In this document: positions 23,585 to 32,169 of the stretch, one piece after another | Layout of the letters: every line of letters starts with the position of its first letter | How positions within the stretch are numbered: the stretch's first letter is position 1 | Source of the DNA: CAYOLL01 sp964404765 [NCBI: uncultured Gemmatimonadota bacterium] | Lineage (GTDB): Bacteria; 4572-55 | DNA length: 34,033 nt | NCBI GenBank assembly: GCA_964404765.1 | Contig: CAYOLL010000058.1 | Coordinates: 1 to 34,033 of the forward strand | Reading direction: 5' to 3' | Program-made: the position numbers and the translations under genes | The notes under the pieces: model-generated | Database searches by the model: none | What the model was told of the DNA's origin: nothing | What the model saw: the letters and a program-made list of their open reading frames with translations, nothing else

Positions 23585-24220
23585 TTATTTGCGCAACCCT
23601 TTGACGTATTCAGCCACCGCAGCGATATCGGCCTCAACAATATGATTCCCCAGACCCGGCATCATTCCCCGTCCGTCTTTAATAATTTTTAATAAGTCGG
23701 GATCCGGCAAGCGCGATGCGCTCAATCTTAATGCGCCTTGATAATCGGCGTCGCCATTGGGGCCGTGGCAATTGGCGCAGAAAACTATGTACACATCCTC
23801 ACCCGGCGTTGCCGCTATGCTCTGCGTCCGCAGCTTGGTCAGTTGCGTTTCTTTTGTGCGCAGACTCAGGCTGTCTGTTATGGCAATGCCGGCCATTAGC
23901 GCTAAAAGCATGAAAGAAACCAGACCCAACCATACATTTTTTCGTCGACTACCAACAACCGCCAATGGAATTGCAATAACAAAAAGAATGTACTTAACCA
24001 GCAATGGAATCTGCAATGGCTCCGGCACCCTCAGCGCCAGATAAAGTCCAGTCAAGAGTAATCCGCCGCCCAAGCTCATGTGGGCAATTTTGATCTTGCC
24101 GCGCCATTTTTCCAAAAGCGCAGTCTTTTTAAAAATTGCTAAAGTCGTAAGAATCATTAGCAGCGAAAGATAGAATAAAACCATTAGGCGGTGCGTGTGT
24201 AAAAAAGCGATATCCAGCAT
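23585..24220 (-). CDS. membrane-anchored cytochrome c with SirB-like four-helix domain
   Basis: A 211-residue protein starting at the ATG at 24218-24220, which has GGAG at good spacing; the longer open frame upstream runs into the divergent pabBC gene and is not credible. Four hydrophobic helices (about 12-30, 46-63, 74-90 and 96-115) resemble the small SirB-like membrane family, including an early HTHRL and a later IAHMSLGGGLLL. A C-terminal class I cytochrome c domain (about 138-211) follows with haem motif C148-A-N-C151-H152 and a Met ligand in GMMPGLGN (M186 or M187), placed on the periplasmic side. It probably moves electrons between quinone or respiratory complexes and a soluble acceptor; the partner is unknown. 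The stop codon sits in a transposon target duplication. Confidence 0.88.
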   Translation of the reverse strand: MLDIAFLHTHRLMVLFYLSLLMILTTLAIFKKTALLEKWRGKIKIAHMSLGGGLLLTGLYLALRVPEPLQIPLLVKYILFVIAIPLAVVGSRRKNVWLGLVSFMLLALMAGIAITDSLSLRTKETQLTKLRTQSIAATPGEDVYIVFCANCHGPNGDADYQGALRLSASRLPDPDLLKIIKDGRGMMPGLGNHIVEADIAAVAEYVKGLRK

Positions 24221-24367
24221 TTTTTCTCCAAAGAATGGGTTGAGTTTAGTAATATCGAAAATCTTAGCCTGAAAAATACGCAAATAAACCGGCATATCAA
24301 CCCTTTTCCACAACTTGAAGCGCAAATCAGCAAGATATCCAGTCAATGTTGAGTAAAAAAAGAAATC

Positions 24368-26143
24368 ATGGTGCCAACAGCAGATTTTCCAAAAAAAAAG
24401 ATGCATCATCTGACTCTTTTTGATCCTGTCCAAGACATCTGGCTGCTTTTTTCACAGCCACTTGAAATCCTTCGCGTGACACGTCTCGCGGATGTCATGC
24501 CGGCGTTGGCGTATTTGGAAAAAAAAGTCAATGGTGATGGATTATGGGCGGCCGGTTTTATCGCTTACGACGCTGCGCCCGCTTTTGATTCTGCGTTACA
24601 GGTGCAGATGGGTCATATACCTCTGCTGTGGTTTGGTCTGTTTGATTCGCCGGTCTTGCAACGGTCTTGCCCGGATTTTAGCCCGGACGCACGTCATTGC
24701 CCGCTTGATTTTCAGCCCGACCAGAGCTTCCTCCCCTACGCCGGGGCAATAGCCCGTATCAAGTCCTATATCGAAGCCGGTCATACTTATCAAGTTAACT
24801 ACACTTTCAAGATGACTTCGGCTTTTTCCGGTCAACCGACAGCTTTCTTCCAGCAACTTTTACAAGCTCAACCAAAAACATACGCCGCTTATATTGAAAC
24901 GGATGATTTTGCAATTTGCTCCATCTCGCCGGAACTCTTCTTCCGCCTGGATAATCAAACATTGATCACCAGGCCCATGAAAGGCACTCGCCGACGCGGT
25001 TTGACAACAGCTCAAGATCAGCAAATTCGGGCCGAGTTGCAGGCGTCGGAAAAAGACCGGGCGGAAAATGTCATGATTGTTGATATGATTCGCAACGATT
25101 TAGGCCGGATTGCGCAAACAGGCAGTGTGCAAGTCCCAGCGCTGTTTGATGCGGAATGTTACCCCACCATCTGGCAGATGACTTCGACGGTCACAGCACA
25201 GACAGCAGCCGCCTGGGTCGATATTTTGCGGGCGCTTTTCCCCTGCGCTTCCATTACCGGCGCGCCAAAAGTCCACACGATGCGGTTGATCCGTGAGCTG
25301 GAAGCCGCGCCACGCGGACTATACACCGGCGCAATAGGCTATTTGGCTCCCCATCGTCAGGCGCTTATGAATGTTGCGATTCGGACCGTCTGGATTGATA
25401 AATCAAAAGGCACGGCGGAATATGGCACGGGCAGCGGCATTATCTGGGACTCGCGCGATCGGGATGAATACGATGAGTGTCTGGCCAAGGCACGGGTTTT
25501 GACGATGAAACCGACAGCGTTTAAATTATTGGAAACACTGCGCCGGCAGCCGAAGGAAGGCTATTTTTTGTTAGCGCGTCATTTAGCGCGGCTGGCTGAC
25601 AGTGCGGCTTATTTTGCAATTCCGCTGGATTTAGCCGTGATCCGCCGGGCCTTGCTGCTGCCGCAGCTTACCGTACCCGCCAGAATCCGGCTGCTGGTTG
25701 ATCGGACCGGCCAACCTGAAGTCGAAATCCATCCGCTTGCAACATCCCCGGAAATCATGCGAGTCGGTTTAGCTACCGATTCAATTGATACCGCCGACCC
25801 TTTTCTCTATCACAAGACAACCCGGCGACAAATTTACGACTGTGCCCGCGCTACCAGACCCGACTGTGACGATGTGCTGCTGTGGAATCGCCGCCATGAA
25901 GTAACAGAATCTACCATGGCCAATATCGTTTTTGAAATGGATAATCGTCTGCTGACGCCACCGGTTAGTTGCGGCCTGTTAGCGGGCACGTTTCGTGCCG
26001 AGTTGCTGACAGCCGGAGAAATCTCGGAGCAGTCATTACCGGTCGCTGATCTGAAAAAATGCCGCGCCCTCTGGTTGATCAACTCGGTGCGCGAATGGCA
26101 AAAGGCCATTTTGGTAAGTGACCCAAAAAAACTTCCGAGCTGA
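24368..26143 (+). CDS. pabBC: aminodeoxychorismate synthase component I fused to aminodeoxychorismate lyase
   Basis: A 591-residue fusion for p-aminobenzoate (folate) synthesis. The N-terminal PabB half (to about 385) has YQVNYTF, SISPELFF, PMKGTRRRG, ENVMIVDMIRNDLGR and SITGAPKVHTM. The lysine in PMKGT is the residue that marks PabB, where anthranilate synthase TrpE has alanine. The C-terminal half (about 390-591) is a class IV PLP enzyme, 4-amino-4-deoxychorismate lyase, with LLETLR, the PLP lysine in YHKTTRRQIYD, NRRHEVTESTMANIVF and GLLAGTFRAELL. Such fusions are known in several phyla. The glutaminase PabA is not adjacent. The ATG at 24368 has only a weak AAAGAAA site; ATG 24401 is an alternative. 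It converges on the next gene with 7 nt between stops. Confidence 0.95.
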   Translation: MVPTADFPKKKMHHLTLFDPVQDIWLLFSQPLEILRVTRLADVMPALAYLEKKVNGDGLWAAGFIAYDAAPAFDSALQVQMGHIPLLWFGLFDSPVLQRSCPDFSPDARHCPLDFQPDQSFLPYAGAIARIKSYIEAGHTYQVNYTFKMTSAFSGQPTAFFQQLLQAQPKTYAAYIETDDFAICSISPELFFRLDNQTLITRPMKGTRRRGLTTAQDQQIRAELQASEKDRAENVMIVDMIRNDLGRIAQTGSVQVPALFDAECYPTIWQMTSTVTAQTAAAWVDILRALFPCASITGAPKVHTMRLIRELEAAPRGLYTGAIGYLAPHRQALMNVAIRTVWIDKSKGTAEYGTGSGIIWDSRDRDEYDECLAKARVLTMKPTAFKLLETLRRQPKEGYFLLARHLARLADSAAYFAIPLDLAVIRRALLLPQLTVPARIRLLVDRTGQPEVEIHPLATSPEIMRVGLATDSIDTADPFLYHKTTRRQIYDCARATRPDCDDVLLWNRRHEVTESTMANIVFEMDNRLLTPPVSCGLLAGTFRAELLTAGEISEQSLPVADLKKCRALWLINSVREWQKAILVSDPKKLPS

Positions 26144-26150
26144 CCGGGTT

Positions 26151-28514
26151 TTATTCTTGCCGAATTTGCAGAATTTCATCCGGAGTCATGGTCTTCAGGT
26201 CTTCGACCAGGGCAACGAGGTGCGAAATCATAATCTGCCAAAATTTCTCCCCTTTTTCCACCGACGCCCGGGTCGGGTCACCCATAATGCCGGTTGGTGA
26301 AAATTTCTTGGTGTAAGAATGCCAGGAAATGCCACGGTTTGAACTAAAATTCAGATAGGGGCTGGAAAAGCTGACCTCCTGTTTAACAGCCAGCTCCATT
26401 TTGACCAGATGGGGGCGCACGGCTAATGTTGTGCTGGTTTCGATTTCGCCGGCATGTACATCGTCCTTTGTTTCGGCAATCGCATAAATATCCACATCGC
26501 TGGTCGCGCCGCTGTCTACACAGACGAAAATATGGGCGTCGCGATTGATCATTTGCGCCGCATAGTTCAGGGTGGGGTCGTTGCCGCCATGACCGTTAAT
26601 AATCACCAGTTTTTTGATGCCATTACGGGCCAGATTCATTCCAATTTCGTATACCAGTCGGGCCAACACGTCATTGCTAATACTAATTGTGCCTTTGAAT
26701 TCATTATGATGATAGGACACGCCATAAGCAATCAGCGGCAGCACCAGCGGCAGCGGCTCACTGCAAGCCTGCGCTACCCGTTTGGCCAGGTAATCGGCAT
26801 CAAAGGCATCTGTGTCTAATGGTAGATGGGGGCCGTGCTGTTCAATTGCGCCTACCGGCAGCAGCGCGACATCGACTCCCGCCAAGCGCTTCTCGGCTTC
26901 GGGCCAGGTCAACTCGCCCCATAAATAGCTTTGCGGCGGGGTAGCGGTCAGCGATTGGGTTTGCTCATTGTTAGCGACCTGATGATCGGCTTCAAAGGTG
27001 TACGGGTTGCGGATTTCCAGAGCCGTAAAAGGATCACATTTAATCCAGGTCCGCCCGGAGCGTTGCACAGCGGCAGTGGCATATTCCATATAAATGCTGT
27101 ATAACGATCGGCGCAAATCTACCGGAATACCATCCAACGGCGCTCGTTCCGGATCAAATCGAAGCTTGCCGACGATGGGCTGGGCCTTGGCAAATTTTTG
27201 CTTGTCCACCGGCAGCTTTAACCAGCCCTGTTTATTGAGCAAATACAACGTATGCTGTGCGCAAACGGCCTCTTGATGCACACCTTTATGCTTTAACGCA
27301 TTTAGGCAGGCTTGAATTTTTTCGTTGCTATAGCCACATTTTTTGGGATCGGCATCCATGGCCAGCAACATGCCGACAATCCGGCGGCATTTTTCGCATT
27401 TACCGCACGGATATACCCGTTCATCGTTTTTATGTGTGGCATGGCAGGAAACCTGATGGGCCTGTAACTGCGGATAGCGCTTAACTAAAATGCTTTGGAC
27501 CAGAATTTCCGACAAAGGTCTTAGAATCGAAAACTGACTGATAGCCCAGCCTTTGCGCAAATAAAAGCGCGAAAGTGTAAAATCAAAGTAGCGGCTCTGG
27601 TCAAATAAGCCCTCATAATGGGTGATACCCTGATAGGTCGTACGGATTGTTGTATCAAATTCATCGCCAATAAGCAACCGGCTAATCCCGCGCTTGCGCA
27701 TTAATGGCAATGCGCCAAACAGGAAAACGGCCACCGTCCATAAACGAATCGGGTACATATCCGCGCGTATTTCATGAAAATTTTTGCGAATGAACGGCAT
27801 GTGTCGTTTAAACCAGTTAAAAACACGGTCGGAATTAACCCATACCCTGGCAGTGTTGGGCACCGTTTCGTGGAAATGACGAAAGGCATTCAGTGCGGTA
27901 AACCAGTGTCGGCCCGATTCGTTAATAAAAACCGGATGCGTTTCATAACCCAATTCGTTGATCAGGCCAAAACTGAGCAGGCTATCCTTGCCGCCACTGG
28001 ATAGAATACAATGTTTGCGATGGTCGGTTTGCCAAAGCTGCCATTCCGGCCGGTTTTTAAGGATGTTCGATTGGGGGAATTCAACCACTGCGCGGGTATA
28101 TTTGGTGGCTTTGATGGGTGGTAAATTGACAACGTCGCCAATCAAAAAAGGGTTAGGATGCAAAAATTTATTAACAAAAATTTCCCGGCAGGTATTCTCC
28201 ATCATTTCGCGCAAAAAGCGGCGATCCTGGCCGTCAAACACGCCGTGAAACACAATCTTTTTGCAGAACAAACCGTAATTTAACGCAACCTGCACCGCCA
28301 TGAGACTGGCCAGATTTTGTGCCGTTGGATCATCCGGATCAAATACATCTTCATCATAAGAGTAAACCAGGTCGGTTTCGTGGGTTTGTCCGTCATAATA
28401 GAGCCGATACGGGGCAGTTAAGCGTTGCTTCTCCAGTTTAATCGGCCCGACTTCCAGCCGATCAAAAACTTCCAGGGCTGCTAAAGGATCCTTAGCGCTT
28501 GTTGTGGAACTCAC
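26151..28514 (-). CDS. fusion: QueC-like PP-loop ATPase plus creatininase-family amidohydrolase
   Basis: A 787-residue two-enzyme chain. It starts at GTG 28512-28514 after GGAAGG, and no frameshift is visible. Residues 1 to about 150 are an unrecognised N-terminal domain. A PP-loop ATP pyrophosphatase follows with SGGKDS at 173-178 and a QueC-type zinc cluster: C357, then C370-GK-C373-EK-C376-RR. Residues about 530-787 are a creatininase fold with metal ligands E558 and H560 (GAIEQHG), D569, H642 (NGHGGN) and E690 (HAGEIETS) all kept. PP-loop enzymes adenylate carboxylates or carbonyls; creatininase relatives hydrolyse amide or formamide bonds (creatinine amidohydrolase, ArfB, MftE). The joint substrate is unknown. 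A modified nucleoside, pterin or small natural product is a guess. No pathway partner is adjacent. Confidence 0.9.
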   Translation of the reverse strand: MSSTTSAKDPLAALEVFDRLEVGPIKLEKQRLTAPYRLYYDGQTHETDLVYSYDEDVFDPDDPTAQNLASLMAVQVALNYGLFCKKIVFHGVFDGQDRRFLREMMENTCREIFVNKFLHPNPFLIGDVVNLPPIKATKYTRAVVEFPQSNILKNRPEWQLWQTDHRKHCILSSGGKDSLLSFGLINELGYETHPVFINESGRHWFTALNAFRHFHETVPNTARVWVNSDRVFNWFKRHMPFIRKNFHEIRADMYPIRLWTVAVFLFGALPLMRKRGISRLLIGDEFDTTIRTTYQGITHYEGLFDQSRYFDFTLSRFYLRKGWAISQFSILRPLSEILVQSILVKRYPQLQAHQVSCHATHKNDERVYPCGKCEKCRRIVGMLLAMDADPKKCGYSNEKIQACLNALKHKGVHQEAVCAQHTLYLLNKQGWLKLPVDKQKFAKAQPIVGKLRFDPERAPLDGIPVDLRRSLYSIYMEYATAAVQRSGRTWIKCDPFTALEIRNPYTFEADHQVANNEQTQSLTATPPQSYLWGELTWPEAEKRLAGVDVALLPVGAIEQHGPHLPLDTDAFDADYLAKRVAQACSEPLPLVLPLIAYGVSYHHNEFKGTISISNDVLARLVYEIGMNLARNGIKKLVIINGHGGNDPTLNYAAQMINRDAHIFVCVDSGATSDVDIYAIAETKDDVHAGEIETSTTLAVRPHLVKMELAVKQEVSFSSPYLNFSSNRGISWHSYTKKFSPTGIMGDPTRASVEKGEKFWQIMISHLVALVEDLKTMTPDEILQIRQE

Positions 28515-28605
28515 GAGTACCTTCCGATGTCGAATTGTTAGATGTAAAAAATCTTACTTATGGACGCGCGGCATCCGCTTATTGTTGACCGCTAAACAAA
28601 TAAAT

Positions 28606-28717
28606 GGTTCATGGGAAAAGATGGTGAAACCTTGCGAAGGCTTAATTTGAAATCCGCATGTTTTGTGCACTAAAGCCTTCGCAAGGTTGCAATTTCCACA
28701 AACTTGTTCCATGAGCC
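28606..28717 (+). mobile_element. 112-bp MITE related to 23445-23581, with 8-bp flanking repeat
   Basis: The ends GGTTCATGG (28606-28614) and CCATGAGCC (28709-28717) pair with one transition. Inside, AACCTTGCGAAGGCTT (28628-28643) and AAGCCTTCGCAAGGTT (28673-28688) are exact complements and share the AACCTTGCGAAGG core of 23445-23581. AAATAAAT flanks both sides (28598-28605 and 28718-28725); because it is A/T-rich this is weaker evidence than at the other copies. It lies between the divergent fusion gene and the small membrane protein gene. Confidence 0.75.
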
Positions 28718-28773
28718 AAATAAATAACGGAATATAACTTTAGCACACTTGCAAATTATGGAGGGTAGCTTTT

Positions 28774-28947
28774 GTGAAGACGGCTGAACTTATCAAGAAT
28801 ATGGTTTTCTGGTTGGGGGTTATTGCCTATCCCTATGTGCTGATAAAGGTTTTTGGCTTCGGGTTTGTTGCCGCGATTTTACTGGGCGTCTGGTTCTCTA
28901 TAATTTTTGTGATTATCATGTCTTTGGTTTTTTCGATGCTTGATTAA
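28774..28947 (+). CDS. 57-residue two-helix membrane protein
   Basis: A small gene starting with GTG at 28774, with GGAGGG about 8 nt upstream. The product starts MKTAELIKNMVFWLGV and has two hydrophobic helices, about residues 10-27 and 30-54, with a Lys at 25 in the turn, then ends SMLD. It lacks any known motif. Orientation, a strong ribosome-binding site and membrane-protein composition argue for a real gene despite its length. It lies next to a MITE; the gene after it is on the opposite strand, so it stands alone. It could be a small regulator of a membrane complex, or one half of a small toxin-like system, but the sequence supports neither specifically. Confidence 0.6.
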   Translation: MKTAELIKNMVFWLGVIAYPYVLIKVFGFGFVAAILLGVWFSIIFVIIMSLVFSMLD

Positions 28948-29049
28948 GTCCAAGCAGAAGTACGAGCGTGAATGTCGTTGCTTTGACTCGAGCTTCGGGC
29001 TTACAATTAGAACCGCGCATGGCTCTTGGACAATGATGAATAATTCAGA

Positions 29050-30135
29050 CTAATTGGTGACGGGAAACGTAATCCGCACGATTGTTCCCACATTTAGCTG
29101 GCTTTGTATATGCATCTGACCCTGATTAAGCCGAGTTAAACGGTCAGCAATGGCCAGCCCCAGTCCGGACCCGGCCTGCTCATGCAATTGACGGTCAAAC
29201 TGGGTAAAAGCATTAAGATGGCTGACCTGGCCCTCGGTCATTCCGCGGCCGTGGTCTTGTACGGTTATGACTAAGGTGTCTTCCGCAACCGTTGCCGTAA
29301 CATCGACTTTGGTATTTTGCGGCGAGAATTTAAAAGCGTTGTCAACAATTTCCTGGATAATTTTGAGGGTGGCGCGTTCACACAGTAAAATTTCATTTTC
29401 AGCCAAGTGTGCCATCAGATCCGCCGAACGCAGCTGTTTTTGTGCGATCTCACATACGGCAACGGTAATCAGCTCTTTTATCCGCGTAGGTATTTTTATC
29501 TGCCAGTCTGCAAAAAACTCCGGATGATCCTCGTATAATTTCAGGTCCGTAAAAAACAGATAATTTTCTATCAACCGTTGTAACCGCATACCACTCTGAT
29601 AAATAGCTTGCGCCATGTGCAAAGTCTCAACCTTTTCGACTGAGAAGAATTGTGGGTCGCTTAAAAATTGCGAATAGCCCAAAATAACACTAAGCGGTGT
29701 CCGAAGTTCGTGCGGCAGCATCCGGCTGAGCTGCAGCTTTAGATCGTCCATTTGGCGCGTGGAAGTTTCTTTCCGCCGTAGCCGTGCTTCAACGGCATCG
29801 AATAAATCCCGAATCCGAAAGGGTTTGGTCAGGTAATCATCCGCGCCAAAGCTCATGCCTTGCCGCACATGGTCCTTTGTGCCTAACGCAGTTAAAAAGA
29901 TAAAAGGAATCGACATGGTGTTCGGGTCGCTGCGAAGCTGAACCAAAACATCATAGCCGTTTAAATAGGGCATTTGAATGTCGCAAATAATCAAATCCGG
30001 CAGAAACTGCCGCGCCATCTCGACGCCACTACGCCCATCAGCGGCGCTGACGATATCATAGTTCTTCGTCCGAAGCACTTCGATAACGCTGTGCCGGATT
30101 TCCGCCTCATCATCAATTACCAAAATTCGGTGCAT
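29050..30135 (-). CDS. receiver-histidine kinase hybrid (REC-HisKA-HATPase)
   Basis: A 361-residue soluble protein. The N-terminal receiver (1-122) has D8/D9, phospho-acceptor D52 (ICDIQMP), T82 and K104. A histidine kinase core follows: the H-box MLPHELRTPLSVILGY with H142, an N-box VDNAFKFS near 265, DHGRGM and the G2 box GSGLGLAIADRL. With no sensor or membrane domain, it likely acts in the middle of a relay, being phosphorylated on the receiver and passing the signal through its own kinase. AAGG precedes the ATG. Its upstream region is interrupted only 28 nt before the start by the 293-bp repeat element, so its promoter probably lies inside that element or has been displaced. Confidence 0.95.
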   Translation of the reverse strand: MHRILVIDDEAEIRHSVIEVLRTKNYDIVSAADGRSGVEMARQFLPDLIICDIQMPYLNGYDVLVQLRSDPNTMSIPFIFLTALGTKDHVRQGMSFGADDYLTKPFRIRDLFDAVEARLRRKETSTRQMDDLKLQLSRMLPHELRTPLSVILGYSQFLSDPQFFSVEKVETLHMAQAIYQSGMRLQRLIENYLFFTDLKLYEDHPEFFADWQIKIPTRIKELITVAVCEIAQKQLRSADLMAHLAENEILLCERATLKIIQEIVDNAFKFSPQNTKVDVTATVAEDTLVITVQDHGRGMTEGQVSHLNAFTQFDRQLHEQAGSGLGLAIADRLTRLNQGQMHIQSQLNVGTIVRITFPVTN

Positions 30136-30173
30136 ATTACCTTGACCTTAAAAAAAGCAGGTGAGTTTACAGC

Positions 30174-30466
30174 CAATGTCATTAATACGTTAAGGATATT
30201 ATCGATTTCTTTGCTCGGCGCTCTTGCTCGCTGCTCCTTGCTCCAATTGGGTTTACTCCGTTCCAAGCGACAAATTTAGTATTTGAAGCACGGTGTCATT
30301 CCGAAGGAATCTTCCCCCCAAGATAGCGCGCAGCTAAATTTTAAGAAGATTCTTACAGAATGACAACATGCCGGATTTGTCGCCTGGAAAGAAGTAACAG
30401 CCGAGCAAAGAGCATGGAGTCCGGAGCAAAGAATTTACCCGCATTCTTCTTAACTTAATGACATTG
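30174..30466 (+). mobile_element. 293-bp nested palindromic element with 10-bp target duplication
   Basis: The ends CAATGTCATTAA (30174-30185) and TTAATGACATTG (30455-30466) are perfect inverted repeats. AGTTTACAGC flanks both sides as a direct repeat (30164-30173 and 30467-30476). Inside is a second palindrome (30261-30389) whose arms TTCCAAGCGACAAAT/CGCCTGGAA-type match those of 22046-22129. Inside that is a third, 21-bp imperfect stem (30294-30314 with 30345-30365, 18 of 21) of the TGTCATTC...GAATCTTC type. Short GAGCAAAG-type motifs repeat in the outer arms. It has no coding capacity and fills the 358-nt gap between the DUF4301 and kinase genes. Confidence 0.85.
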
Positions 30467-30493
30467 AGTTTACAGCTATGATTCAAAGTATAA

Positions 30494-32041
30494 TCAAGAC
30501 GTCCCAAGCGCTTGATGCTCCGGCCGTAACAAGTCATTGACCGTCTTGACCGGAGTAAATGTACTGAGCGGAACTTCTACAAATATCGTGTTCCAATATG
30601 CCATTGCGCCATTCCATAAACCCGGCAATTCCAGCGCTTTCAGCGTGCGGTTTTCATAGGACTTGGTTGAAACGAATACAGCCGACGGATCAACAAACTG
30701 CTGCAGATCAAATAACTGTCCGCGATAGTTACGCAAGCCGCAAACCAAGTCTACCGGGTTAAAGTGTGTCGCGCTGTCCAAAATGCGCAGCTGCTCCGGA
30801 TCGCCGGCGCGGACCTCCGACTTCTCTACGATTTGCAAGCTGATTTGGGCGTTTTCCCGGCGTATCCAGAAGGGCCCGCCGCCGGGCTCACCCTGATTTT
30901 TGACCATGCCGCAAACTCGCAAGGGCCGGTTGAGTTTTGCATAAAGCTCGGCCATTAAGGCTTCGTTATTCTCGGCGGTTAATGTTATGTGCAGCGCTTG
31001 TCGGGCAAATTGGGTGGTTTCGGCTAAAAAAGATGCGTCACGCTCGCCATCCGTTAATCGTCGCAAATAGTCAAAAATGTGGGCTTGTAAGTCAAGCAAG
31101 TATCCACCCAGTAAGCATTTGTAACGATACGTATCGGCTTTAAGATGATCGGGCGCAACATTGTCGATATTTTTAATAAAAACAATATCGCCCTGCAAAT
31201 CGGCCAGGTTTGCCAGTAAAGCGCCGTGCCCGCCCGGTCGAAAAACCAGATTGCCGAATCGGTCATGGAACAACGCATTTTGCTCGGTCACCGCCAGCGT
31301 ATCGGTAGATAATTTTTGATACGAATAGCTGATGTCAAAGTCCGCTACACTTTTTTTTAGGCGGGCGCGCACCCGTTTAAGATGGGCATCAATTTGGTTG
31401 TGCTGATCCGGAGTTATGGTAAAATGTACCCGGCCGTCGGCATAAGCGACGGCTTCGACCAATTGCTCTTCAAACGCGCTTCGGTTGCCGGCGGCGTAGC
31501 AATGAAATTGAATAAGCCCTTTGGGTAATTCGGCGTAGTTCAAGCCAATAGCAGTCAAGGTGTACTCAAGAATAGGCTTATACTGTTGTCGTGAAATTAA
31601 AGCTTGAGCGTCTAAACCTGCATTGGCTAATACCGCACAGAGATCGCTATAAAACGCGAAACGATGCAGATTTTGCAAGAACTCCCGCGTAAAACAGACA
31701 TGTGCATTTACGGCGGACTGCGTTTCCGTTAACAGGGCGGCATAGTCTTCGTAATGATGGTAAACCGCCAGCAAAGGCTGGAACATGCGCGAAGCCGCGC
31801 CGGATGCCGGTACAAACTTCGCCACCCGATGCGCGGCAACCGCCTCATTAAAACACCGGGTCAACCGTCCAAACTCTGCTGTCGCGATGGTGTCAATGCC
31901 ATCTCCAAGAGTGCAGGCTCGTACCAGTTGGATAAAGGAATTTCCTTTTTTTAAAAGCGCAACCTGATTTTCAGCCTCGCCGACCGTCAGACCGTGTGCT
32001 TTGATCTGTTGTAATTCAGCACTGGTAAAAGCGTGCTGCAT
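30494..32041 (-). CDS. DUF4301 family protein
   Basis: A 515-residue soluble protein with the family signature KFVPASGAASRMF at about 75-87, preceded by FIQLVRACTLGDGI. Further conserved parts are LPKGLIQFHCY, VHFTITPDQH, FRPGGHGALLANLADLQGDIVFIKNIDNV and GEPGGGPFW. The PGGHGALL and IKNIDNV stretches look like a nucleotide-sugar pyrophosphorylase-type Rossmann core, so a nucleotidyltransferase-like activity is plausible, but no function has been established to my knowledge. The start has a weak GGGG site; the ABC exporter gene is 128 nt upstream on the same strand. Confidence 0.88.
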   Translation of the reverse strand: MQHAFTSAELQQIKAHGLTVGEAENQVALLKKGNSFIQLVRACTLGDGIDTIATAEFGRLTRCFNEAVAAHRVAKFVPASGAASRMFQPLLAVYHHYEDYAALLTETQSAVNAHVCFTREFLQNLHRFAFYSDLCAVLANAGLDAQALISRQQYKPILEYTLTAIGLNYAELPKGLIQFHCYAAGNRSAFEEQLVEAVAYADGRVHFTITPDQHNQIDAHLKRVRARLKKSVADFDISYSYQKLSTDTLAVTEQNALFHDRFGNLVFRPGGHGALLANLADLQGDIVFIKNIDNVAPDHLKADTYRYKCLLGGYLLDLQAHIFDYLRRLTDGERDASFLAETTQFARQALHITLTAENNEALMAELYAKLNRPLRVCGMVKNQGEPGGGPFWIRRENAQISLQIVEKSEVRAGDPEQLRILDSATHFNPVDLVCGLRNYRGQLFDLQQFVDPSAVFVSTKSYENRTLKALELPGLWNGAMAYWNTIFVEVPLSTFTPVKTVNDLLRPEHQALGTS

Positions 32042-32169
32042 ATCGAAAACCCCACGTTTGAATTTGGATTACGCAGGTATTCACCGATAGAATCCGTGAG
32101 AGAGCTTTATCTGGGTAAATTCGCTTCATCCGTGTATCCAAGTTCTACTTTTTTGAATGGATGGATTGA

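Noticed and set aside
24221-24433. N-terminal extension of the cytochrome gene
   Set aside because: It overlaps the divergent pabBC start; the ATG at 24220 has a strong GGAG site and begins at the membrane domain.
32042-32169. Possible regulatory element or gene in the 128-nt gap
   Set aside because: It holds CGGAT-type short repeats but no clear fold, promoter or frame I can support.
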